Assembly (NCBI GenBank): GCA_016792665.1
Contig: JAEUKJ010000179.1
Location: 1 to 58,475 of the forward strand
Reading direction: 5' to 3'
Length of the DNA: 58,475 nt
From: Deltaproteobacteria bacterium
Lineage (GTDB): Bacteria > Myxococcota_A > UBA9042 > PHBI01
Numbering within the stretch: position 1 is the first letter of the stretch; the number at the start of each line of letters is the position of its first letter. Shown here in pieces: positions 1 through 9,581 of this stretch. The translations under genes were made by a program, and so were the position numbers. Under the pieces are notes generated by a model. It did not search any database, was not told where the DNA came from, and worked only from the letters and a program-made list of their open reading frames with translations.

Positions 1-225
1 CCGCAGAGCGAGTGGGGGCTCGTGTCGATCGTGCACGAAGGGAGCACCGAGGAGATCGATCTCGGCGCCGTCGGAGGTCCCTTCACGGGGCCGTCGTGGC
101 GCCTCCTGACCGGCACGTATCGGGTGCGCTACGAGCGCAGCAGCACGTACACCTGGCGCGAGGGCATCCTCGCCCCGGAGAACAAGGCGGCCGCGATCGG
201 GTGCTTCGAGCTCGTCGGGCCGTGA
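1..225 (+). CDS. C-terminal end of an unrecognised protein (5' end outside window)
   Basis: The frame is open from the first base and closes with TGA at 223-225, giving the last 74 residues of a protein that begins upstream. The peptide is mixed polar and hydrophobic with several aromatic residues and no motif I recognise. An internal ATG lies at 22, but the frame continues upstream of it, so this is a truncated gene rather than a 67-residue ORF. Downstream lies a short region rich in palindromes and repeats, beyond which a methyltransferase gene faces it. No function is assigned. Confidence 0.55.
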   Translation, partial: PQSEWGLVSIVHEGSTEEIDLGAVGGPFTGPSWRLLTGTYRVRYERSSTYTWREGILAPENKAAAIGCFELVGP

Positions 226-253
226 GCCCGAGCCAAGGGGCTCGAGCCAATAC

Positions 254-291
254 TTCGATGGTCATCGAAGGATGATTCGATGGCCATCGAA
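254..291. promoter_or_regulatory. Pair of 16-bp palindromes, possible operator
   Basis: Two near-identical palindromes, TTCGATGGTCATCGAA (254-269) and TTCGATGGCCATCGAA (276-291), lie with centres 22 bp apart, about two helical turns, and both are followed by GGATG. The second is a perfect palindrome; the first differs only at its central dinucleotide. Such spacing suits binding of two dimers on one face of DNA. They lie between two convergent gene ends, which is unusual for an operator, so a structural or repeat element is equally possible. Confidence 0.4.
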
Positions 292-311
292 GGATGCAGC
301 GACGACTCTCT

Positions 312-482
312 CAAGCGACGCCGCAGATCGCCCTTTTTCAGCTGAGCAGCGAGCTCAAAAAGGGTCAGATGCAAGGAGCTCGAGAGACAAGGAGCGAGGC
401 GGGCTCGGGGCCCACGGGACCTGCGGCCCCGCACCCCGCGTCGAGCTCTCCAAGCGACGCCGCAGATCGCCCTTTTTCAGCT
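312..482. repeat. 32-bp exact direct repeat (312-343 and 451-482)
   Basis: The same 32 bases, beginning CAAGCGACGCCGCAG and ending CCTTTTTCAGCT, occur at 312-343 and 451-482. The second copy contains the stop codon of the minus-strand methyltransferase (477-479), so the first may be a partial duplication of that gene's 3' flank. No terminal inverted repeats or transposase are present nearby. Confidence 0.6.
331..364. terminator. Long hairpin between convergent genes, possible bidirectional terminator
   Basis: CCCTTTTTCAGCT (331-343) pairs with AGCTCAAAAAGGG (352-364) with one mismatch and an 8-nt loop. The A/T runs lie in the stem, so transcripts from either strand would carry a U run in the 3' arm. 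It sits between the plus-strand gene ending at 225 and the minus-strand gene ending at 477, where a shared terminator would be expected. Confidence 0.45.
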
Positions 483-1310
483 CGCTGCAGTGCGGCGTGA
501 GGCGACGAGGATGAGGCGCGGCGACCCCAGACCATAGTCCGAGCCGTCGGTGTCGTCGGCCAGGGCCTCGACGTCGAAGCCGGCCTGGTCGACGAGGTCC
601 AGGAGCTCGCGCGTGGTGAGGCACCAGTGCGCGTAGCGGCGGGTGGTCGTGGCCCCGGTCGCATCGGTGAAGGCGTAGGTGCCGACGACGCGGCTCGCCT
701 CGATGTCGTAGTCGTTGTCGATGGTGACGCGCACGCCGCCGGCGGCGAGGTCGATCTGCTCTTCGAAGTGCGAGAGGAAGCTCTCGGCGACCATCGCGTC
801 ATCGAGGACGATGCGGCCCCCGGGGACGACGAGGCGCGCGAGGTCGTCCAGGAAGACGGCGAGCTCGTCCGGGGGGAAGTAGGCGAGCGTGTTGCCGAAG
901 CAGTAGGCGCCGTCGAAGGGGGCCGTGGGCTGGAAGGACTCGAGGTCGCGGAGGTCGTGGGTGACCGTCGTGACCGGGAGCTTGCCGGGCTTGGCGGCGG
1001 CGGCGAGGTGGCCGAGCTCGGCGGCCGAGAGGTCGACGGCCGTGACGTGGAAGCCGCGGCGCGCGAGGCCGAGGGCGTGACGGCCGGCGCCCGAGCCGAG
1101 GTCGAGGAGGCGCTTGGGGGTCTTGTCGGCGTGGATCGCCGAGGGGCCGAAGGCGTCGGCCAGGTAGGCGACCTCCTCCTGGGTCATCTCGGGCGGGACG
1201 AGGTGGCGCCAGAGCTCGTGGACGGGCCCCTCGAAGAAGGCGGTCGCGTCGTCGAGGGGGAGGTCTTCGAGCTCGAGGTCGTCGTGGGACGTCGTGGGCG
1301 TGTTGGACAT
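477..1310 (-). CDS. Class I SAM-dependent methyltransferase, substrate unknown
   Basis: 277-residue protein with a Rossmann-type methyltransferase core. Motif I is LLDLGSGAGRHAL, followed by an acidic post-I motif (VTAVDLS), then a GAYCFGNTLAYF stretch and the VVPGGRIVLDD segment typical of motif III. I chose ATG at 1310 rather than the longer frame to 1352, whose extra residues are Arg-rich. No strong Shine-Dalgarno is visible. It is divergent from uvrA; the shared 200-bp region holds the LexA-like box, but regulation of this gene by it is only a guess. The fold is clear; the substrate (small molecule or protein) cannot be read. Confidence 0.8.
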   Translation of the reverse strand: MSNTPTTSHDDLELEDLPLDDATAFFEGPVHELWRHLVPPEMTQEEVAYLADAFGPSAIHADKTPKRLLDLGSGAGRHALGLARRGFHVTAVDLSAAELGHLAAAAKPGKLPVTTVTHDLRDLESFQPTAPFDGAYCFGNTLAYFPPDELAVFLDDLARLVVPGGRIVLDDAMVAESFLSHFEEQIDLAAGGVRVTIDNDYDIEASRVVGTYAFTDATGATTTRRYAHWCLTTRELLDLVDQAGFDVEALADDTDGSDYGLGSPRLILVASRRTAAS

Positions 1311-1438
1311 GGGGCGCGGGGTAGCGCGAGGGCGGGTCCGCCGCAACGACAATCGGGACCCGGGGGTGTCGCGGCGAGCGCGCGGCCTGGGTGGCAGGCC
1401 TTGGCCGTGGGCCCATCGGAGCTGCGCGTTTCGAGGGG

Positions 1439-1452
1439 TGAACAGGTGTTCA
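1439..1452 (+). promoter_or_regulatory. LexA-like SOS box upstream of uvrA
   Basis: TGAACAGGTGTTCA is a perfect inverted repeat containing GAAC-N4-GTTC, the core of the Bacillus-type LexA box. It is followed by G, so it also reads GTTCAG, the conserved end of the LexA motif described for Myxococcus. It lies 62-75 bp upstream of the uvrA ATG and just upstream of a possible -35. uvrA is a classic SOS gene, so DNA-damage control is a reasonable inference. Confidence 0.55.
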
Positions 1453-1460
1453 GATTGTCA

Positions 1461-1488
1461 TTGCCTTTCTCGGAACGGCGCGTAGGAT
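1461..1488 (+). promoter_or_regulatory. Candidate sigma-70-type promoter of uvrA
   Basis: TTGCCT (1461-1466) and TAGGAT (1483-1488) are separated by 16 bp and would start transcription near 1495, about 20 bases before the uvrA ATG at 1514. The LexA-like palindrome ends 8 bp before the -35. The hexamers are imperfect, so confidence is limited. Confidence 0.35.
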
Positions 1489-1513
1489 GCGGCGTTCGCA
1501 TGGGGTAGGCGGC

Positions 1514-4500
1514 ATGATTCGAATCCACGGGGCGCGTCAGAACAACCTCCAGAACGTCGACGTGGCGATCCCGCGCGGCAAGCTCACGGTCGTGACCGGC
1601 GTGTCCGGCTCGGGCAAGAGCTCGCTCGCCTTCGACACGTTGTATGCCGAGGGGCAGCGCAGATACGTCGAGAGCTTCTCGACCTATGCGCGGCAGTTCC
1701 TCGAGCGGATGGATCGGCCGGACGTCGATCGGATCGACGGGCTCTTGCCGGCGGTCGCGCTCGAGCAGAAGAACACCATTCGATCGTCGCGCTCGACGCT
1801 CGGGACGCTCACCGAGCTGACCGACTACTTGAAGGTCCTGTTCGCGCGCACGGCCGAGCTGTTCTGCCCCACGTGCGGCGAGCGGGTCGTGCCCGATCAC
1901 CCCAGCGTCGCGGCCGACCGCGCCATCGAGGCCCATGCCGGCAAGCGCGCGCTGGTGACTTTTCCGTTCGCGGCCGGGCGCGGCAAGGACGCCGAGCTGG
2001 CGACCCGCTTCCTCGTGCAGCAGGGCTATCGGCGCGTGCTCCGGAAGGGCAAGGTGGTCGAGCTCGACGACACGGCGCCCGCATTGACCGGCACCGAAGA
2101 GGTCGTGGTCGATCGCCTGGTGGTGAGCCAGGACGAGAAGGCGCGCCTGGTCGAGTCGATCGAGACGGCCTATCGGCTCGCCGACGGCGTGGCCCACCTG
2201 TATGTCGACCAGGGCGAGGCGGGGTTCTCGAAGGCGATCCTGAACCGCGATCGCAAGCACTGCGGGCAGACCTTCGATGCGCCGAGCGAGGGGCTGTTCT
2301 CGTTCTCGAGCCCGATCGGTGCGTGCGAGGCGTGCAAGGGCTTCGGGCGCGTGCTCGACATCGACATGAACCGCGTGGTGCCGGACGTGCGGCGCTCGCT
2401 CGGGGTCGGGGCCGTCGAGCCGTGGTGGACGGCGGGGCGCGCGGCCGAGCGGCGGGCCCTGGAAGAGGCGTGCAAGGCGGCCGGCGTGTCGCTCAATGTC
2501 CCGTGGGAGCGGCTGTCTGACGAAGACCGCACCTTCGTGCTGGAGGGCACGGGCAAGAAAGCGAAGGGCTGGAAGGGCGTGCGCGGGTGGTTCAAGGCCC
2601 TCGAGCAGAAGACCTACAAGATGCACGTGCGCATCTTCCTCGCGCACTATCGGGCCTATGTGCCGTGCATGACGTGCGGCGGGTCGCGGCTGAAGCCCAG
2701 CGTGCGGTGGTGGAAGCTCAACGGGCGGACCCTGCCCGAGGTGCTGGGCTTGACGGTGAGCGAGGCGTGGGGCTGGGTGACGACGCTGCCGGACTCGGCG
2801 CGGTCGCGGGCCCTGGCGCCGGTCTCGACGCAGCTGGCCGATCGTCTCGGGTACCTCGAGCGCGTCGGGCTCGGGTACCTGAACCTCGATCGTCAGGCGC
2901 GGACCCTGTCGGGTGGCGAGGTGCAGCGCGCGAACCTGACGACGACGCTCGGCAGTGGGCTGGTCAATACGCTGTTCGTGCTGGACGAGCCGACGGTCGG
3001 GCTGCACGCGGCCGACTCGGAGCGGCTGGCCGATGTGTTGAGCGAGCTCGTGCGGCGCGACAACACGGTGGTCCTGGTCGAGCACGATCCCGATGTCCTG
3101 CGGGTCGCCGACCATGTGATCGAGATGGGGCCGGGGCCAGGCAAGGATGGCGGCAAGGTCGTCTACGAGGGGACGCCGCAGGCGTTTCGTGGGGTCGTCG
3201 GGTCGCCCACGCTGGAGGCCCTGGACGCGCTCGCCAAGCCGCGCAAGGCCGCGACCAAGGCGCGACGGCTGGAGGTGGACGCGGCGTTGGTCATCAAGAA
3301 TGCGCGGGCTTGGAACCTGAAGGGCATCGACGTGAGCTTCCCGCGTGGAGCGCTGTCGGTGGTGACGGGCGTGTCGGGGTCGGGCAAGTCGACCTTGATG
3401 GACGACGTGCTCTATCGCGGTGTCCTGAGGAAGCAGGGGCGCACGACGGAGACGCCGGGGCTGTGCGATGCGATCGAGGGCCTCGAGCACTTCTCGGAGG
3501 TCGTCTGGATCGATCAGTCGCCGCCGCAGGCGAGCTCGCGCGCGAACCCGGTGACCTATGTCGGGGCGTGGGATCACTTCCGCGGGCTGTTCGCGCGGAC
3601 AGACGATGCGAAGGCGCGCGGCTACACGCCGACGACGTTCTCGTTCAACACGGGCGAGGGGCGGTGCCCGGCGTGTGAGGGCAGCGGGGTCGAGACGGTC
3701 GAGATGCAGTTCCTGGCCGACGTGAGCCTCGCGTGTGAGGTGTGCGAGGGTCGACGCTTCAAGCCCGAGGTGCTGGACGTGCGCTGGAACGGGCGCAACG
3801 TGGCCGAGGTCCTCGACCTGACGATCGACGAGGCCGTGCCGATGTTGAACGCCAAGCTGCAGGCGACGTCGGCCTTGCGCAGCTTGCAGGACGTGGGGCT
3901 CGGGTATCTGCGCCTGGGGCAGCCGCTCTCGACGTTGTCGGGCGGTGAGGCACAGCGGCTCAAGCTGGCCGAGCACCTGGCCAGTCGGAAAAAGCACGTG
4001 CTGTTCCTGCTGGATGAGCCGACCACGGGCCTGCACCTGAAGGATGTCGAGCGGCTCAACGGGGTGATGAGGCGGCTCGTCGAGGTCGGCGAGCACACCG
4101 TGATCTGCGTCGAGCATCACCTCGATGTGATCGCGGCGGCCGACCACGTGATCGATCTCGGACCCGGCGGCGGCGTGCACGGTGGCAATCTCCTCTTCGC
4201 CGGACCGCCGGGGTTGCTGGCCCGAGAAGAGAGTGCCACGGGCACCCATCTCAGGCGTTGGTTGGCGGGCGTGAAGCCGCTGGCGCGCGACGGGGTGGCG
4301 GACGTGGGGCTCGCGTATGATGCCCCGCGCGAGGGGTGGATCAGTGTCGAAGGCGCGCGCACGCACAACCTGAAGTCGATCGATGTGCGCCTGCCGCGGA
4401 GTGGGCGCACGGTGGTGTCGGGGGTGTCGGGCTCGGGCAAGTCGACGCTGGTCTTCGACATCATCTTTTCCGAGGGGCAGCGCCGCTTCCTCGATTGTCT

Positions 4501-6871
4501 GTCCGCGTACGCGCGGCAGTTCATCGAGCAGCTCGCCAAGCCCGAGGCGGACCGCATCGAGGGCATCCCGCCGACGGTCGCCATCGAGCAGCGGACGACG
4601 CGCGGAGGCTCGCGCTCGAACGTGGCGAACGTGACCGAGATCGAGCCGTTCCTGCGGATCTTGTGGGCGCGCCTGGGGACCATCCCGGGGGCCGGGATCT
4701 CGGGCGGACTCACGATCGAGGCGCTGGCCACGCACCTCCGCGCCGTGGACCCGAAGACGCCGGTGCACGTGTGCGCGCCGATCGTGCAGGCGCGGCAGGG
4801 GCTGCACCTGGACGTGTTGGCGCGCGCGCGGCGCGAGGGCTACCGCGTCATCGTCAATGGAGAGGAAGCCGATCCGGCGACGCTCCCGCGGCTGAGGAAG
4901 AAGCAGCACCACGACATCGACTTCATCATCCGGACGGTCGCGCCGAAGTCGAAGGACTTCGTAGACGTCCTGGAAGAGGCGGCGGCGCTCGGCAAGAGCC
5001 AGGTGAAGATCGCCGGGGCGGAGCGCGCGGCCAAGGTCTTCCAGGTGGTCGGGGTCGGGCTGGACGCGGCGCTGGGGCGCTCGGACAGCGGCTTCGACCC
5101 GCGCTACTTCTCGCCGCGCACGACGCTGGGGCGCTGCGAGTCGTGCGAGGGCTGGGGCGTCTACGACGACGGGACGACGTGTGGAGAGTGCCACGGGTGC
5201 CGGCTCGGGCCGATCGGGCGGAGCGTCATCTTCGGCGGCAAGGCCTTCCCCGAGGTGATGGAGTACACGGCGCCGGGGGTGCTGGCGTTCTTGGAGGCGA
5301 TGGCGCTGACGACGCGCGAAGCGAAGATCGCCGAGGGGCCGTTGAAGGCGGTGCGCGAGCGGGTCGAGTTCCTCGAAGAGGTCGGGCTCGGCTACCTGCA
5401 GCTGAACCGCGCGGTGCGGACCCTGTCGGGCGGCGAGGCGCAGCGCATCCGGCTCGCGGCGCAGCTCGGCGCGCACCTCTCCGGGGTGCTCTACGTGCTG
5501 GACGAGCCGACCATCGGCCTCCACCCGACCGACACGATTCGCCTCTTGAAGACGCTGGACGACCTCGAGGCGCGCGGCAACGGCATCTTGATGGTCGAGC
5601 ACGACGAGATGACCCTGCGCACGGCCGACGTGCTCATCGATATCGGGCCGGGTGCCGGTGTCGAGGGCGGCGAGGTCTTGGCGCAGGGGCCGATCGCGGA
5701 CGTGCTCGCGAACCCGCGCTCGATCACCGGGCGCTGCCTGGCGGCGCCGCGTGGCAAGGTGCGTGAAGAGCCGCGCGAGCTCGACGACGCGGACTGGATC
5801 GAGCTCACCGGGATCCGGCATCACTCGCTCGACGGGGTCGACGTGAAGGTGCCGCGCGGGCGACTGACGGTGGTCAGCGGGGTGTCGGGGTCGGGCAAGT
5901 CGAGCCTGGTCGAGGTCCTGACCAAGGCGGTCACCGGGGAGCGCGGGGACGGCACGTGGAAGAAGAAGAAGGGGACCGACGGGCTCGAGACGCTGATCGA
6001 GATCGACGACCAGCCGATCGGCAAGAACCCGCGCTCGACCCCGGCGACCTACGTCGGCCTCTGGGATGACGTGCGGACGATGTTCGCGGCGCACCCCGAG
6101 TCGAAGGTGCGCGGCTACGATCGCAGTCGCTTCAGCTTCAACGTCGCGGGCGGGCGGTGTGAGGCGTGCGCCGGGGCCGGGACGGTGACGCTCGAGATGA
6201 GCTTCCTGCCCGACGCGTATGTCGCGTGCGGGGTGTGCGGCGGGACGCGCTACGCACCGCAGACGCTGCAGGTGCGGTGGGAGGGGCACTCGGTCCACGA
6301 CGTCCTGCAGATGCCGGTGCGCGATGCGCTGGTGGTGTTCGATCGGCTGGCGAAGATCAAAGAGAAGCTCGCGATGTTGGACGATGTCGGGCTCGGTTAC
6401 CTGACGCTGGGGCAGGGGTCGCCCACCTTGAGCGGAGGCGAGGCGCAGCGCATCAAGCTGGTCACGCACCTCGCGGGGCGTGGGCAGCCCAAGACGGTCT
6501 TGATCCTGGACGAGCCGTCGATCGGTCTGCACATGGCGGACGTGCCGAAGCTGCTCGAAGTCCTGCATCGGCTGGTCGACAAGGGCGCGACCGTGATCGT
6601 GGTCGAGCACAACCCAGACATCATGCGCGAGGCCGACTGGATCATCGACATGGGGCCGGGCCCTGGCGCGGCGGGCGGCAAGGTCGTCTACCAGGGGCCG
6701 TACGAAGGGCTGGTCGGACTCGTCGGGTCGAAGACGGGCGAGTACCTGGCCGGCGAGATCGGCGCGAAGCCAAAGGCGAAGGCGCGCGAGGCGACCAAGG
6801 CGCCGCGGACGAAGCGGGCGGCTGGACGCGGGGCGGCGGCGACGCGGGCGGCCATGGCGGGTGGGGCTTAG
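1514..6871 (+). CDS. uvrA: Double-length UvrA, excinuclease ABC subunit A with four ATPase modules
   Basis: 1785-residue damage-recognition ATPase of nucleotide excision repair. Ordinary UvrA is about 940 residues with two ABC modules; this has four. Walker A motifs (GVSGSGKS) start near residues 29, 619, 970 and 1456, each followed by an LSGGE signature and a LDEPT or LDEPS Walker B with GLH. Zinc-binding CxxC pairs characteristic of UvrA are seen in the insertion domains (for example CPACEGSG with CEVCEG, and CEACAGAG with CGVCGG). The third module lacks the early CPTCG pair seen in the first. Fusions of this length are known, for example in Chlamydia. ATG at 1514 gives a start matching UvrA N-termini ([14 protein letters not shown]); the frame is open back to 1487. 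The C-terminus is a Lys/Ala/Arg-rich tail. The first half carries an early frame-intact zinc region with one altered CxxC, so one copy may be specialised. Confidence 0.95.
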   Translation: MIRIHGARQNNLQNVDVAIPRGKLTVVTGVSGSGKSSLAFDTLYAEGQRRYVESFSTYARQFLERMDRPDVDRIDGLLPAVALEQKNTIRSSRSTLGTLTELTDYLKVLFARTAELFCPTCGERVVPDHPSVAADRAIEAHAGKRALVTFPFAAGRGKDAELATRFLVQQGYRRVLRKGKVVELDDTAPALTGTEEVVVDRLVVSQDEKARLVESIETAYRLADGVAHLYVDQGEAGFSKAILNRDRKHCGQTFDAPSEGLFSFSSPIGACEACKGFGRVLDIDMNRVVPDVRRSLGVGAVEPWWTAGRAAERRALEEACKAAGVSLNVPWERLSDEDRTFVLEGTGKKAKGWKGVRGWFKALEQKTYKMHVRIFLAHYRAYVPCMTCGGSRLKPSVRWWKLNGRTLPEVLGLTVSEAWGWVTTLPDSARSRALAPVSTQLADRLGYLERVGLGYLNLDRQARTLSGGEVQRANLTTTLGSGLVNTLFVLDEPTVGLHAADSERLADVLSELVRRDNTVVLVEHDPDVLRVADHVIEMGPGPGKDGGKVVYEGTPQAFRGVVGSPTLEALDALAKPRKAATKARRLEVDAALVIKNARAWNLKGIDVSFPRGALSVVTGVSGSGKSTLMDDVLYRGVLRKQGRTTETPGLCDAIEGLEHFSEVVWIDQSPPQASSRANPVTYVGAWDHFRGLFARTDDAKARGYTPTTFSFNTGEGRCPACEGSGVETVEMQFLADVSLACEVCEGRRFKPEVLDVRWNGRNVAEVLDLTIDEAVPMLNAKLQATSALRSLQDVGLGYLRLGQPLSTLSGGEAQRLKLAEHLASRKKHVLFLLDEPTTGLHLKDVERLNGVMRRLVEVGEHTVICVEHHLDVIAAADHVIDLGPGGGVHGGNLLFAGPPGLLAREESATGTHLRRWLAGVKPLARDGVADVGLAYDAPREGWISVEGARTHNLKSIDVRLPRSGRTVVSGVSGSGKSTLVFDIIFSEGQRRFLDCLSAYARQFIEQLAKPEADRIEGIPPTVAIEQRTTRGGSRSNVANVTEIEPFLRILWARLGTIPGAGISGGLTIEALATHLRAVDPKTPVHVCAPIVQARQGLHLDVLARARREGYRVIVNGEEADPATLPRLRKKQHHDIDFIIRTVAPKSKDFVDVLEEAAALGKSQVKIAGAERAAKVFQVVGVGLDAALGRSDSGFDPRYFSPRTTLGRCESCEGWGVYDDGTTCGECHGCRLGPIGRSVIFGGKAFPEVMEYTAPGVLAFLEAMALTTREAKIAEGPLKAVRERVEFLEEVGLGYLQLNRAVRTLSGGEAQRIRLAAQLGAHLSGVLYVLDEPTIGLHPTDTIRLLKTLDDLEARGNGILMVEHDEMTLRTADVLIDIGPGAGVEGGEVLAQGPIADVLANPRSITGRCLAAPRGKVREEPRELDDADWIELTGIRHHSLDGVDVKVPRGRLTVVSGVSGSGKSSLVEVLTKAVTGERGDGTWKKKKGTDGLETLIEIDDQPIGKNPRSTPATYVGLWDDVRTMFAAHPESKVRGYDRSRFSFNVAGGRCEACAGAGTVTLEMSFLPDAYVACGVCGGTRYAPQTLQVRWEGHSVHDVLQMPVRDALVVFDRLAKIKEKLAMLDDVGLGYLTLGQGSPTLSGGEAQRIKLVTHLAGRGQPKTVLILDEPSIGLHMADVPKLLEVLHRLVDKGATVIVVEHNPDIMREADWIIDMGPGPGAAGGKVVYQGPYEGLVGLVGSKTGEYLAGEIGAKPKAKAREATKAPRTKRAAGRGAAATRAAMAGGA

Positions 6872-6970
6872 GAAGCCCGGCTGCACGGGGCGGGTGCGAT
6901 GCGGCCCGGGTCGGATTGAGTGCGGGGCCGCTGTCGGGTAGTCTCGTGTGGCAAATCACGCGAGGGCTTC

Positions 6971-9526
6971 ATGCGGAACTCCCGAAACTCGTCGTTCTCC
7001 TCGGTCGCGTCGTTGTCGAAGGTGGGCGTCCTGGGGTGCGTGGTCGCGCTGGCCGCGTGCGATGGTGGGGCGGCGATCGAGTCGGTCGACTGGCGCGGAC
7101 TCGAGGCGCGGATCAAGGCCGTCGAGGACGAGAACGCGACGCTCAAGGCGCAGCTCGCCGACAAGGTCGAGGCCAGCGCGCTGTCCGGCTACGCGACGAG
7201 CGAGGACGTGGCGGCCTGCGCCAAGGCGAGTGACCTGGAAGACGTCGTGAGGACGAGCGATCTCGCGACCTACCTGACCGAGGCCGACCTCGCGGGCTAC
7301 GCTACCGCCGAGGCGGTCGCGGCCTGCGCGACCAAGGCCGAGCTCGAGGGCTACGCCACCGACCAGGAGGTCACCGCGCTCAGCACCCAGCTCGCAACCT
7401 TCGTGACCCGGCCCGAGCTCACGACCACGCTGACCGACTACGCCAAGACCTCCGCGCTCGCAGCCTACGCCACCAAGGCCGAGCTCGCCGACTACGCCAA
7501 GACCTCCGCGCTCGCGGCCTATGCCACCAAGGCAGAGCTCGCCGACTACGCCAAGACCTCCGCGCTCGCAGCCTATGCCACCAAGGCCGAGCTCGCCGAC
7601 TACGCCAAGACCTCCGCGCTCGCAGCCTACGCCACCAAGGCCGAGCTCGCCGACTACGCCAAGACCTCCGCGCTCGCGGCCTACGCCACCAAGGCCGAGC
7701 TCGCCGACTACGCAAAGACCTCGGCGTTGGCCGGCTATGCCACCAACGCGCGGGTCGACGGGATCGCGGCCGCGGTCGCGGCGCTGAACGAGGACCTGGC
7801 CCCGCTCGAGATCGACGCGCTGCGCGTCCTGCGCGACGACACGACCAAGAACATCCCGGGGGACTTCGCGACCCTCGCCGACGCCTTCGCGTGGATCGAG
7901 GGCTACTCGATCGCCCAGGGCAAGACTGTCACCTTCAAGCTGGCCGACGGCACCTACACCTTCAACGCGCCGCTCGACATCGGATACCGCGACGGCGCCA
8001 AGGTGCGCATCGTCGGCAACGCGGCCGACGCCTCGAAGGTCGTGCTCTCGTTCCCGACCGGGCCTGGCCTGCGCGCGCGCTTCGGGCGACTCGGCTGGGT
8101 CGAGGGCGTCACCATTCGCGGCAATCGCGTGGACGGCTCGGTCGGCGTCGAGGCCCGCGAGACCGGCGCCATCCGCCTCGCCCCGGGCGTCGTGGTCGAG
8201 AACTTCGGCCGCACCGGGGTGCGCGCGCTGTTCAACGGCTATGTCCTGGCCGAGGGCGTCATCTCGAAGAACAACGTCGAGGATGGCTTCGCGGCGACCG
8301 ATGGCGGCTTTGTCTACGCGCCGGGCGCGACCGCGACGAACAACGGACGCCACGGCTTCGCGGCGCTCATCAACGGTGGCATCGAGGCGCGCAACGCCAT
8401 TGCGAACGACAACGGCGGGCACGGGTTCAACGCCTACCTCGGCTCGGCCCTCTATCTCGACGGCAGCAAGGCCGAGCGCAACGCGTTCGGGGGCTTCACG
8501 GCCTCGGACGCGGCGGGCCTGCGGGTCGCCAACGGCATCGCCAACGACAACGGCGAGCAGGGCTTCGGCGCCTTCATGAGCGCGTCGCTCTGGGCCGACG
8601 GCTCGAGCGCGACGTCGAACGGAGAGGCGGGCTACACGAGCGGCATCGCCGCCGGCCTGCGCGCGCGCAACGCGACCGCGACGAGCAACACCTTCACGGG
8701 CTTCGAGGCGTACCAGGGTGGCGCCGTGCAGGCGCAGGGGTCGCGCGCCATCACCACGCACGGCACGGGCTTTGGAGCCTACCTGAACGCCTCGATGCAG
8801 GCGCAGGGGTCGCTGGCTCAGGACAACGAGGGAAGCGGCTACGAGGTGTGGCTCGGCTCGGGCATGAACGCGCAGAACGCGGTGGCGACCGACAACGAGG
8901 GGTCGGGATTCTCGGCTGGGATCAACGGCGGCCTCGTCGCAGACCAGGCGCGCGCCAGCGGCAGCCTGTGGGGTGGCTTCGAGGCGTGGCTCTCGTCGGC
9001 CATCTCGGCCGACTCTGCCATCTCCGAGGACAACCAGGGCGGCTTCTCGGCCGGCATCGGCAGCGCCATGACGGCCAACGGCGCGCGGTCGACCTCGAGC
9101 CGCGGCAACGGCTTCGACGGCTGGATGTCGAGCGCCATCGACATGAGCGGCACCACCGTCGAGGACTCGGCGAACGCCGGTCTCTACGCGGGTGAGAACT
9201 GCTCGGTGAATGCCCAGTCGGCCGAGGTGATGGGCAGCGGCTGGGTGGGTCTCGGCGTCAACTACAGCTCTACTCTCAACGGCGACTTCGCGTACGTGCA
9301 CGACAACGGGAGCGACGGCATCCACTGCGCGGGCGGCGTGTGCCACGTGCGCAGCGCGCGCATCGAGAACAACAGCGGGGTCGGGCTGAACGTGTTCTGG
9401 ACGGGGTGGCTCGACGCCGCGCTGACCACGACCTCGGGCAACAACCCGAACACGTACATGCCCGTGAGCACGACGGACGGGATCTCGATCCTCTACGCCG
9501 ATCCCTTCTACAACCCGCAACCCTGA
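6971..9526 (+). CDS. Lipoprotein with repeat stalk and right-handed beta-helix domain
   Basis: 851 residues. A basic, hydrophobic N-terminus ends in the lipobox LAAC (Cys30), predicting lipid anchoring. Residues about 35-60 look like a coiled coil. Residues about 60-260 are built of YAT/AEL repeats, ending in nearly identical 18-residue units (TSALAAYATKAELADYAK). Residues about 280-850 show irregular repeats of about 23 residues rich in N-DNG, G-GF and A-A, typical of a right-handed parallel beta-helix of the pectate-lyase-like type; no catalytic motif is apparent. Stalk repeats of this kind occur in phage tail fibres and trimeric adhesins, so a surface adhesin or carbohydrate-binding role is an inference. 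ATG at 6971 was chosen because it directly precedes the signal sequence. It is transcribed in the same direction as uvrA, 99 bp downstream. Confidence 0.85.
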   Translation: MRNSRNSSFSSVASLSKVGVLGCVVALAACDGGAAIESVDWRGLEARIKAVEDENATLKAQLADKVEASALSGYATSEDVAACAKASDLEDVVRTSDLATYLTEADLAGYATAEAVAACATKAELEGYATDQEVTALSTQLATFVTRPELTTTLTDYAKTSALAAYATKAELADYAKTSALAAYATKAELADYAKTSALAAYATKAELADYAKTSALAAYATKAELADYAKTSALAAYATKAELADYAKTSALAGYATNARVDGIAAAVAALNEDLAPLEIDALRVLRDDTTKNIPGDFATLADAFAWIEGYSIAQGKTVTFKLADGTYTFNAPLDIGYRDGAKVRIVGNAADASKVVLSFPTGPGLRARFGRLGWVEGVTIRGNRVDGSVGVEARETGAIRLAPGVVVENFGRTGVRALFNGYVLAEGVISKNNVEDGFAATDGGFVYAPGATATNNGRHGFAALINGGIEARNAIANDNGGHGFNAYLGSALYLDGSKAERNAFGGFTASDAAGLRVANGIANDNGEQGFGAFMSASLWADGSSATSNGEAGYTSGIAAGLRARNATATSNTFTGFEAYQGGAVQAQGSRAITTHGTGFGAYLNASMQAQGSLAQDNEGSGYEVWLGSGMNAQNAVATDNEGSGFSAGINGGLVADQARASGSLWGGFEAWLSSAISADSAISEDNQGGFSAGIGSAMTANGARSTSSRGNGFDGWMSSAIDMSGTTVEDSANAGLYAGENCSVNAQSAEVMGSGWVGLGVNYSSTLNGDFAYVHDNGSDGIHCAGGVCHVRSARIENNSGVGLNVFWTGWLDAALTTTSGNNPNTYMPVSTTDGISILYADPFYNPQP
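7436..7739 (+). repeat. 54-bp tandem repeat, about 5.6 copies, inside the lipoprotein gene
   Basis: Units begin GACTACGCCAAGACC at 7436, 7490, 7544, 7598 and 7652, with a diverged partial unit at 7706. Units differ by only a few mostly synonymous bases, so they are recently expanded or kept homogeneous by recombination. Each unit encodes 18 residues, so copy-number change would alter stalk length in frame. Confidence 0.85.
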
Positions 9527-9581
9527 CCGAGCCGCGCTGAGGTCACGATGTCGGCGCTGGCCTGGCGGTCGACGCCGATCG

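Noticed and set aside
224..243. GAGCCC-8nt-GGGCTC hairpin after the first gene end
   Set aside because: No U tail follows and the stem is short; the hairpin at 331-364 is the better terminator candidate.
1184..6886. 1900-codon open frame on the minus strand, antisense to uvrA
   Set aside because: Runs across an obvious plus-strand uvrA with all its motifs; long antisense frames are expected in 70% GC DNA where stop codons are rare.
7436..7739. Tandem repeats as a possible CRISPR array
   Set aside because: Repeats are contiguous, 54 bp, in frame and coding, with no unique spacers.
6956..9520. 854-codon open frame antisense to the beta-helix lipoprotein
   Set aside because: Shadow frame of the lipoprotein; no domains and Arg-rich composition.
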